A stretch of 8,113 bases of DNA. It comes from UBA1181 sp045113275. Its GTDB lineage: Bacteria > Bacteroidota > Bacteroidia > Bacteroidales > Paludibacteraceae. Within the stretch, counting starts at the first letter, position 1, and each line of letters starts with the position of its first letter. The notes under the pieces are model-generated. The model did not search any database. It was not told where the DNA came from and saw only the letters and a program-made list of their open reading frames with translations. The position numbers were made by a program, and so were the translations under genes. This document shows positions 1 to 5,523 of this stretch, piece after piece. The DNA lies in contig JBGUIU010000325.1 in NCBI GenBank assembly GCA_045113275.1, positions 1 through 8,113 of the forward strand, read 5' to 3'.

Positions 1-15
1 AAACATTGACAAAAT

Positions 16-44
16 TTTATATGAATTATCAGCAATGTTTACAA
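16..44 (-). promoter_or_regulatory. Candidate proximal pre-crRNA promoter
   Basis: On the minus strand TTGTAA (44-39, 4 of 6) and TATAAA (21-16, 5 of 6) are separated by exactly 17 bp. Initiation would fall about 6-8 nt past the -10, near bases 8-10, so the transcript would run straight into the array left of base 1. Only 5 nt separate the -10 from GTCAATGTTT at the window edge. Position, spacing and direction all fit a sigma-A promoter for the array. Confidence 0.55.
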
Positions 45-58
45 AAATAACGTTCTTA

Positions 59-88
59 GTTATAAAGGTGGGTGTCCCTACAGCGCAA
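59..88 (-). promoter_or_regulatory. Candidate distal pre-crRNA promoter in the leader
   Basis: On the minus strand TTGCGC (88-83, 4 of 6 to the -35 consensus) and TATAAC (64-59, 5 of 6 to the -10) are separated by 18 bp. It points toward the array. It is weaker than the proximal candidate and may be a chance match in AT-rich DNA. Confidence 0.35.
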
Positions 89-92
89 GATT

Positions 93-105
93 GACGATAA
101 TCGTC
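93..105. repeat. 13-bp near-palindrome in the leader
   Basis: GACGAT (93-98) and ATCGTC (100-105) are perfect inverted 6-bp arms around A99. The size and symmetry suit a small dimeric DNA-binding protein or a leader-recognition element. A stem with a one-base loop cannot form in RNA, so a DNA site is the more likely role. No function is known to me. Confidence 0.5.
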
Positions 106-116
106 GTTATTTAATG

Positions 117-157
117 CGCGAACCACCTACTATTTTCATGTTTACTACGGGTTCGCG
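117..157 (-). repeat. Perfect 8-bp inverted repeat at the cas2-proximal end of the leader
   Basis: Plus-strand CGCGAACC (117-124) is the exact reverse complement of GGTTCGCG (150-157), with 25 nt between; G116 and T158 would add a wobble pair. The repeat abuts the cas2 stop codon (160-158). From memory, similar CGCGAACC / GGTTCGCG pairs with a CATGAAAA-like middle follow cas2 in other I-C loci. That suggests a conserved leader element, possibly for integration or as a cas transcript end, but I cannot check the comparison here. It has no U-tract after the stem, so it is not a typical intrinsic terminator. Confidence 0.75.
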
Positions 158-448
158 TTATAGAACCAGAGCATCACGGGCATCATAGCCTTTCTTAGCA
201 CCATAATGTTCAATTTTGTCCTTATAGCTGTTTCCAAGTTTGTAGAATCTTAAGCTGTCTACTTTAGGATCCATCAATTCACAGAGAGCTGCTTTCAGCA
301 TGCGATATTGTGCGGCGTCAACTGAACATTCGAACACGGAGTTTTGTACTCTTTGTCCATAATTGACACATTGCTTGGCAATCTTTCTAAGTCTTCGTTG
401 ACCGGCGGCATTTTCTGTGTTGACATCATAAGTGATTACAACGAGCAT
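158..448 (-). CDS. cas2: CRISPR-associated endoribonuclease/integration factor Cas2
   Basis: Cas2 is the structural partner of Cas1. A Cas2 dimer bridges two Cas1 dimers in the integrase that inserts prespacers at the leader-repeat junction. The 96-aa length is normal. The ferredoxin-like first strand VVITYDVNT carries the conserved Asp8, and the family motif YGQRVQNSVFEC follows near residues 30-41. The ATG at 448 has a strong SD, GGAGGTGA (462-455), whose last three bases are the cas1 stop codon, so translation is coupled to cas1 across a 6-nt gap. It is the last gene of the operon, and the leader begins right after its TAA. Nothing is missing. Confidence 0.97.
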   Translation of the reverse strand: MLVVITYDVNTENAAGQRRLRKIAKQCVNYGQRVQNSVFECSVDAAQYRMLKAALCELMDPKVDSLRFYKLGNSYKDKIEHYGAKKGYDARDALVL

Positions 449-454
449 GTTTTA

Positions 455-1486
455 TCACCTCCACAGAAAAGGTGGGTATCCATCGAGATCTTCCCGCAAA
501 TATCGTGCTAGAAGCATCGCCTGTGCATAGGGGATTAATCCCCATTCCATTTTCTCTTTGAGATATGGATGCATGATTTTTTCTTTCTTCTTTACTTGCC
601 ATTCTTTTTGCACCTTTTTCCGCCCGTCGTTCGTCAACAGGACAGATCCATTTTCCTGAAGAATGAAATCAGATTGATCAACAATTTTGTTGTTGATCAA
701 TGTCAGTACAAAGCGGTCTGCCATACAAGGCCTTAATTCTTCCATAAGATCCTGAGCTAAAGACGTTCTTCCTGGTCGGTCACGATGCATAAAACCAACA
801 TATGAATCCAGACCGACGGTTTCTAAAGCGGAGGCACAACTGCTGCCAAGCATAGTATATGCATAAGATAACAGAGCATTGACATTATCTAAGGGCGGAC
901 GGCGATTTCTTCCATGGTAATAAAAAGATTCTTTTGAAGTAAGGATCAGATCGTCGAAAACACTAAAATATTGTGAGGCACTTTTGCCTTCTATGCCACG
1001 AAGAGATTCCAAATCATTTGCTTGAAGCACTTCCTCCAGTTGTGTTTTCAGATAATCTGATATTTTGGATAGAGCATCAATATCAAGTTTTAAAGCATGA
1101 TCTCTCTTTGCCCTTTCTATTACCTGTCTTGAGTTTCTTATTTTACCAAATATAAAATTTCTGGCGATTTTACAACTTTCTTTCTCGGAATCTGCAAAGC
1201 GATATTGTTTGCGCCTCAGAAGCACATTTCCACGACTCATACCACATGTCCTTGCAAGAAATCTTCCACTGGGAGAGCAAAAGACTAAATCAATTCCTTT
1301 ATCAGCACATTTTCCCATTAATGCAGGAGATGCTCCGGAATAAGAAAAGATATAGATAGCGTCCAGAATATGTAAAGGAAAACGAGCCAGGGTATCATCT
1401 TTTTGCTTAACTACGACGTTTTCCCCATCTAATGATGCATACGCATTTTCTATTGTGATAAATAAAGAGTTTAGCAAAACTTTCAT
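455..1486 (-). CDS. cas1: CRISPR-associated endonuclease/integrase Cas1 (type I-C)
   Basis: Cas1 is the integrase that joins new spacers to the array, acting with Cas2 and here with Cas4. The 343-aa length is typical for I-C. The predicted metal ligands are present: Glu166 in GIEGKSASQYF, His234 in GFMHRDRPGR, and Asp246 with nearby acidic residues (Glu249/Glu250) in TSLAQDLMEELRP. The N-terminal beta-sandwich begins MKVLLNSLFIT. The ATG at 1486 is 11 nt after the cas4 TAG, and that stop is part of the modest SD (TAGGG, spacing about 9 nt). Stop TGA at 457-455 is embedded in the cas2 SD. The gene looks intact and active. Confidence 0.97.
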   Translation of the reverse strand: MKVLLNSLFITIENAYASLDGENVVVKQKDDTLARFPLHILDAIYIFSYSGASPALMGKCADKGIDLVFCSPSGRFLARTCGMSRGNVLLRRKQYRFADSEKESCKIARNFIFGKIRNSRQVIERAKRDHALKLDIDALSKISDYLKTQLEEVLQANDLESLRGIEGKSASQYFSVFDDLILTSKESFYYHGRNRRPPLDNVNALLSYAYTMLGSSCASALETVGLDSYVGFMHRDRPGRTSLAQDLMEELRPCMADRFVLTLINNKIVDQSDFILQENGSVLLTNDGRKKVQKEWQVKKKEKIMHPYLKEKMEWGLIPYAQAMLLARYLREDLDGYPPFLWR

Positions 1487-1497
1487 TTCGTTTTACC

Positions 1498-2151
1498 CTA
1501 TTTTAACGAGTCCTTCATATACTCATCTACCGACTGCATACTTACAAGTACAGGGAGACAAATGTCTTTCAGTGAACAGGAATTGCATTCTTTCTTGGGT
1601 TTTGTTTTTGGCGTATAGCCCCTGGAATACAATTGATGCATTTCTTCAACTGCCTGAGATACTGTTATGCGTAAGTCCTGGGTGAATAAAACTCGTTCAC
1701 GCCTTCGGGGCTCTCCATAGTAAAGAGCCCCCTCGGGTATCGTACAACAAAGCATTTCTTCTAGGCACATGGCCTGAGCACATAGTTGTGCTTTATCAAA
1801 AATGTCATTTTTAGGCTTACCGCGTTTATACTCAACCGGGTATGGTTTCCATAAACCGTTGGTTTTTGCTAATGAAATACCAGTTTCGTCCGCATGAAAC
1901 TCAACCGCGTCGCACTCACCGGAAAGTCCAAGTGTCGCAGAATGGACACGCAAAGCACGAACCGTGATGATATCACCACGTGAAGATCTGAAACCGCTGT
2001 CATGTGTGTTCTTGTGCATAATAATTCCATCAGCCGTCTGGTAGTTATCTGCCCACTGCTGTTCAATATGGATTAAGGCCCATTGCCTGCGGCAGAATAG
2101 GAAATGCTGTATTCCGGATAGTTGCAAATAATCCTCTTCTTTATATTCCAT
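1498..2151 (-). CDS. cas4: CRISPR-associated exonuclease Cas4 (RecB-like, Fe-S)
   Basis: In I-C systems Cas4 binds Cas1-Cas2 and trims prespacers so that only correctly PAM-flanked DNA is integrated in the right orientation. The 217-aa protein has the four cysteines expected to hold a 4Fe-4S cluster: Cys20 (FLFCRRQW) and Cys189, Cys192, Cys198 (CNSCSLKDIC). RecB-family nuclease residues are visible as His46, Asp81 (GECDAVEF), Glu107 and Lys109 (VEYKRGK), and the Q-x-x-x motif around Gln122. The ATG at 2151 lies inside the end of cas7, an 11-nt overlap. A GGAG SD sits about 8 nt upstream within cas7, implying coupled translation. Confidence 0.96.
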   Translation of the reverse strand: MEYKEEDYLQLSGIQHFLFCRRQWALIHIEQQWADNYQTADGIIMHKNTHDSGFRSSRGDIITVRALRVHSATLGLSGECDAVEFHADETGISLAKTNGLWKPYPVEYKRGKPKNDIFDKAQLCAQAMCLEEMLCCTIPEGALYYGEPRRRERVLFTQDLRITVSQAVEEMHQLYSRGYTPKTKPKKECNSCSLKDICLPVLVSMQSVDEYMKDSLK

Positions 2152-2986
2152 TGATTATCTCCGGCTCGAGTCCGGGAAGTTCGTTTACAACGTATTCGTA
2201 ATCATTAATGCTCGTAGGAATAGTGTCCTCGTTTAAGCAACGAACTTCTACAGAGCGATGTACGTTGGCGGAGGAATACTGACCATCTTTGCAATTATGT
2301 TTAAACCAATAAAGTTTGAGGACTTCCATGGAACCTTCTGGTCTTGAGGATGAAGCATCATTAACAAACAGTGTTCGGAGGCATTCTTTAATGACATCTG
2401 CGTCTTCTTCTGAAAAGCCTGTTTTCGTAGCTAACTGAACGTTGATACTTCCCTTTATTTTATAAATGCCAAAGCGCACATAATGCTTCATGCCCATAGT
2501 ATCGGATGATTTTTTTTCGTTTGGTTCACTGTTTACACTTTTTGTAATCTGCAATGACTCAATTTCTATAGGTGAAACACTAACGGCCTGATGGATAGAA
2601 ACTGGTCCTCTAACACCAACAGAAACTCCGTTTTTCTCAGAGGATTTGAATGCAAATACCTGACCAAAGGATTTCACATCCATCCATGTTTTGCAGGCTG
2701 TAGTTGCATATGTTTCACGATCCTTGATTTTTCCAAGCGTTGCCGTGGCACGTTCACTCAGACTATTAAAACCATCGGTTTGTCTGTCATCTGATTGCAC
2801 AAAAATGCTGTATCCCAGATCCTGCATTCTGTTTCGGATTTTGCGCTTTATACATACATCCGATATTTCACCATATCCATCATAATCTGTTCTGGGGCGG
2901 TTTCCATTTAACGGATCACCATTTGAATTTGCTCTGGTTACGGAGATAAACATTACAAAATCTATTTTATTCTTCAGAAGACTCAT
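2141..2986 (-). CDS. cas7: Cascade backbone protein Cas7c (Csd2 family)
   Basis: Cas7c is the repeated backbone subunit that coats the spacer part of the crRNA in the I-C interference complex. The 281-aa length is right for the family. The N-terminus shows the Csd2/Csh2 signature RANSNGDPLNGNRPR (residues 18-32), followed by an RRM-like fold with TDYDGYGEISDVCIKRKIRN. The ATG at 2986 is preceded by AAGGAGG with good spacing, and both lie inside the 3' end of cas8c (20-nt overlap). High copy number is needed in Cascade, and this strong SD fits that. The gene is intact; its TAA overlaps the cas4 start. Confidence 0.96.
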   Translation of the reverse strand: MSLLKNKIDFVMFISVTRANSNGDPLNGNRPRTDYDGYGEISDVCIKRKIRNRMQDLGYSIFVQSDDRQTDGFNSLSERATATLGKIKDRETYATTACKTWMDVKSFGQVFAFKSSEKNGVSVGVRGPVSIHQAVSVSPIEIESLQITKSVNSEPNEKKSSDTMGMKHYVRFGIYKIKGSINVQLATKTGFSEEDADVIKECLRTLFVNDASSSRPEGSMEVLKLYWFKHNCKDGQYSSANVHRSVEVRCLNEDTIPTSINDYEYVVNELPGLEPEIINGI

Positions 2987-3362
2987 TTTTTTCCTCCTTG
3001 TCTTTTTTCGAATACAATTCGTTTCTCTGCAGATAATATCCTATTAAGTAAGTATCTTTTAAAGGCTTATTCCATTCCTTCTCCGGTTCATTGTTGATGA
3101 TGTCGATAATCTGTCCGAGTAGACGTTTATAATACACTCTCTGAGCAGGCTTTAACTTTGGCATATAAGCTTTATCCATCTGCATATTCAACAAGTTTGC
3201 ATATTTCATCGGTTCTTTACAGAACACAGACTGGAGACGCATAGCATTGGATGTCCTTTTGTCGTCGGTTGAATCAAACGTATCCGTTTCGATTTTCTCC
3301 ATCACTGCAAGAAGCCTGCCGAATTGATAGCTCCTATCCTGCTTTTGCGGGTTCAAAGCCAT
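2967..3362 (-). CDS. cas11c: Small subunit Cas11c, internal in-frame start within cas8c
   Basis: Type I-C Cascade contains a small subunit made by internal initiation inside cas8c (established for several I-C systems). Here an in-frame ATG at 3362 (codon 478 of cas8c) is preceded by a full SD, AAGGAGG (3377-3371), at the ideal 8-nt spacing. An SD this good inside a coding sequence is unlikely to be accidental. The product would be 131 aa, starting MALNPQKQDRSYQFGRLLAVME and mostly alpha-helical, with a charged tail rich in Lys and Glu. Length and position match the known case, where about the last fifth of Cas8c is re-expressed. It shares its stop with cas8c, and its 3' end holds the SD of cas7. 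Confidence 0.85.
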   Translation of the reverse strand: MALNPQKQDRSYQFGRLLAVMEKIETDTFDSTDDKRTSNAMRLQSVFCKEPMKYANLLNMQMDKAYMPKLKPAQRVYYKRLLGQIIDIINNEPEKEWNKPLKDTYLIGYYLQRNELYSKKDKEEKNESSEE

Positions 3363-4793
3363 TTCAATTTCCTCCTTTCCATAATCGAAATACACTTTTT
3401 TTATAACAGCGCAAGCTGTTGATAACACTTTTCTATATGTCTTTTTATCACTATAGATATGTGGCGAGGAAGCACGTTGCACCAGTTGATGCTCAAGATC
3501 TCGTGGAAATTTGGCACATTCAATGCGGCATGCCATTAAGCGCTGTACCTGTTGTTCTAATAATTTGTCCTTGACATATAAAATGACTTTGCCATTTTCT
3601 GAGCGCTCGACTCCATAGGCACATTCAACAATCTGCTTTAGCGAGGGGGATTCTTGTATGTTTTGGTATGTGAAGAACCATTGGCAATGCAAGTCCCAGT
3701 TATAGAGTCTGTCCAAAAAATCAGATGTTAGTAGTTCGTTATAATAGGTGACGGATAATCTGCCTGTTGTGGCTGCATCGAAAGAAGCTATGACGGTTGT
3801 GCTGTTGGCATTGTCGCTTAATTGTTCTTTCCAGCCAATCAGTGTTTTATACAAATCTTTTTGATAACTGATATTTACTACATTTATTTCTGTTTTCTGG
3901 AGACGACGCAGAGGCTTTAATGGGGACGGAACTTTGAGCCCCTCCGGATTCCAACATAGAAAGGCTCTGGAAGACTTATTGCCAAGGACAACTCCTTGAT
4001 TTGCAGCAATCCAGTGCAGTGCATTGTGTGCTTGTTGCGACACTTCATATCCCACAGTTGCGGCTTGCCAATCTTGGTCGAATCTGCCTCTATAAGTGAA
4101 TCCGCTGTCGTCATTGGCGGAGATTAGTTTAGCATTGCCGTTATTTGCGATTATTCCCTTCGGATAATTATGTACAGGGGCAGTCTCTTCTCCTGATATC
4201 ATACATAATACAGGCGCTTCTCGTATTTTATAGTGTCTGTAATACTGGGTGTAGTCATCAAATAGCGTTTTATCAGTCCAACAGGGACCGCTGTTTTCTC
4301 CGACACCAAGAACAATCCATCTTATAAGATCCTTTTCATTTTTGGTATGACCGTTCTCCTCCAGCTTTATGATTTTGCTTTTTACCAAATCAGTAAGAAT
4401 TGTCCCGCCATTAACATAACGATAGATGGGAGCAAGCTTAATGTTTGCATAATCCGAATCAATCCAGTCTTGAAGCTGTTGCAAATACGCTTCCCGCTTT
4501 CGTGTATTGTAGGGAACAAGATACCCAAGTTGTTCTGCTAAAGGGTGTGGACAGGGATCCTTTCCACTTGTCCTGCCAGAGGACTTCTCGGTCACAGGAA
4601 TTATGATTTTTTCTCTGTTTTTATCCAGAGAAGCAGCTGATATGAATTCGCCTTTTTCATTGATAGTTATTTCGATCTTAGCTTTTGTTGTCAGATGAGA
4701 AACTGGAGCCAAAGGCTCTTGATTTTCAAACACTTTTCCTACATCTGCATAATGTGATTCATATGTTTTATATGCTTGTTGAAGCAATCCCAA
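2967..4793 (-). CDS. cas8c: Cascade large subunit Cas8c (Csd1 family)
   Basis: Cas8c recognises the PAM (5'-TTC in studied I-C systems), opens the target duplex and recruits Cas3. At 608 aa it has the normal Csd1 length. Blocks typical of Csd1 are SGRTSGKDPCPHPLAEQLGYL near residue 75, the central region with SFDAATTGRLSVTYYNEL, and a basic C-terminus. Start choice: no in-frame ATG occurs for nearly the first 200 codons, so the start must be non-ATG. TTG at 4793 has an AGGAGG SD (4808-4803) 9 nt upstream and yields MGLLQQAYKTY, which resembles the usual Cas8c opening LLQALxxYY. The gene starts 1 nt after the cas5c stop. Its last 131 codons are probably also translated separately as Cas11c. 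Confidence 0.95.
   Translation of the reverse strand: MGLLQQAYKTYESHYADVGKVFENQEPLAPVSHLTTKAKIEITINEKGEFISAASLDKNREKIIIPVTEKSSGRTSGKDPCPHPLAEQLGYLVPYNTRKREAYLQQLQDWIDSDYANIKLAPIYRYVNGGTILTDLVKSKIIKLEENGHTKNEKDLIRWIVLGVGENSGPCWTDKTLFDDYTQYYRHYKIREAPVLCMISGEETAPVHNYPKGIIANNGNAKLISANDDSGFTYRGRFDQDWQAATVGYEVSQQAHNALHWIAANQGVVLGNKSSRAFLCWNPEGLKVPSPLKPLRRLQKTEINVVNISYQKDLYKTLIGWKEQLSDNANSTTVIASFDAATTGRLSVTYYNELLTSDFLDRLYNWDLHCQWFFTYQNIQESPSLKQIVECAYGVERSENGKVILYVKDKLLEQQVQRLMACRIECAKFPRDLEHQLVQRASSPHIYSDKKTYRKVLSTACAVIKKVYFDYGKEEIEMALNPQKQDRSYQFGRLLAVMEKIETDTFDSTDDKRTSNAMRLQSVFCKEPMKYANLLNMQMDKAYMPKLKPAQRVYYKRLLGQIIDIINNEPEKEWNKPLKDTYLIGYYLQRNELYSKKDKEEKNESSEE
3371..3377 (-). promoter_or_regulatory. 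Internal Shine-Dalgarno site driving cas11c
   Basis: The minus strand reads AAGGAGG, followed 8 nt later by ATG (3362-3360), in the cas8c frame. It is the sequence feature that supports an independent Cas11c product. Confidence 0.85.
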
Positions 4794-4794
4794 A

Positions 4795-5523
4795 TCAAGT
4801 CACCTCCTCGAATTCGTTTAGTCCTGTAAAGTTGATGTGATTATCAAATGATTTCATGGGCATTTCCCGAAGGACCTTATGAACAGGACATTTTTCGGGG
4901 GGCAGGAAATCAATAATACCGTTTTTCATGACTGGATACCAGAAGTTTGCGGTCATATGGTTTTCGGTTTCAGATGAGTAGGCTTCGTCTGCATATGTTA
5001 TGCCATGATACATCAGACCAAACCCAAGCTCCTTAATACCATCGTAGGCTCCTGTTCCGGTTCCGAAAACACATGGTGCCACATAGCCCTGACACTCACG
5101 AGTTCCCAGGAAAATGTCTCTTCTACCGCCTTTTATGATAGATCGCTTCGCTATTTCATAATGTTTGTTCTCTATGCGATCATGTTTGAGTTCTGGCCGG
5201 TTTTCATTCCATATAAAGTGTGCTCTGACTTGATATGCACAGTCTTTCAAGTAGGTATAGTAAGAGAGGTCGTTTCCACCGGAGTATTTAATAGGTCTTA
5301 TGCCTTTTACTTCGGTCTGTATTGGCTTCATAACGCGAACTTTGTCGATGACCCATATTAAAGTTGGCTTCCAGTAGACCGAAGCCATAATTCCTTTTAG
5401 TGATTCATACGTAGGAACCTGATAGCTGAATTTCTCGCCACCGACTCTCGTTAAAGGATCTGAAAAAAGTGCATAGTCTCCGCTTACTTGAAACTCCACA
5501 ATATTCGGATATCTCATCTTCAT
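4795..5523 (-). CDS. cas5c: Cascade subunit and pre-crRNA endoribonuclease Cas5c (Cas5d)
   Basis: Cas5c replaces Cas6 in I-C. It cuts the repeat after the stem, leaving an 11-nt 5' handle, and stays bound to that handle in Cascade. The 242-aa length is normal. The catalytic set known from Bacillus halodurans Cas5d (Tyr46, Lys116, His117) aligns with Tyr50 (ASVYWKP), Lys120 and His121 (NKHYEIAKR), with identical 70-residue spacing, so processing activity is expected. A Gly-rich segment (FGTGTGAYDGIKELGFGLM) follows the catalytic region. The ATG at 5523 overlaps the cas3 stop as ATGA. A GGAGG SD lies 7 nt upstream inside cas3, so the two are translationally coupled. Confidence 0.97.
   Translation of the reverse strand: MKMRYPNIVEFQVSGDYALFSDPLTRVGGEKFSYQVPTYESLKGIMASVYWKPTLIWVIDKVRVMKPIQTEVKGIRPIKYSGGNDLSYYTYLKDCAYQVRAHFIWNENRPELKHDRIENKHYEIAKRSIIKGGRRDIFLGTRECQGYVAPCVFGTGTGAYDGIKELGFGLMYHGITYADEAYSSETENHMTANFWYPVMKNGIIDFLPPEKCPVHKVLREMPMKSFDNHINFTGLNEFEEVT
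4803..4808 (-). promoter_or_regulatory. Shine-Dalgarno site fixing the TTG start of cas8c
   Basis: The minus strand reads AGGAGG within the last codons of cas5c, 9 nt before TTG at 4793. It decides the start, since cas8c has no usable ATG near its beginning. Confidence 0.8.

Larger units (their letters stand above)
1..157 (-). promoter_or_regulatory. CRISPR leader of the type I-C array (array itself lies left of the window)
   Basis: This AT-rich noncoding stretch follows cas2 directly. It holds no ORF of note. In I-C loci the leader and array usually follow cas2, so this is the expected position. Read on the minus strand it starts with an 8-bp inverted repeat (157-150 and 124-117), then a 13-bp near-palindrome (105-93), then two candidate promoters pointing toward base 1. 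It ends with GTCAATGTTT at bases 10-1, which may already be the first bases of repeat 1. No full repeat-spacer unit is visible, so the leader call rests on position and internal architecture. Confidence 0.75.

Noticed and set aside
67..78. GGTGGGT repeated in the leader (67-73) and near the cas1 end (471-477), suggesting a direct repeat.
   Set aside because: It is seven bases only. The second copy is cas1 coding sequence, and no further similarity extends on either side.
2137..2147. A TTC PAM followed by TTTATATT at the cas7/cas4 junction, matching bases 8056-8063 of the spacer-like segment; a possible target of the crRNA-like RNA.
   Set aside because: Only 8 bases match, in AT-rich sequence, and only if the handle is 12 rather than 11 nt. 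Pairing stops at once beyond base 8, and the site is inside the operon rather than at a promoter. A chance match is more likely.
5005..5361. A 118-codon plus-strand open frame opposite cas5c.
   Set aside because: It lies antisense to a clearly conserved gene, has no convincing SD and no recognisable domain. It is a frame shadow, as are the other plus-strand frames opposite cas genes.
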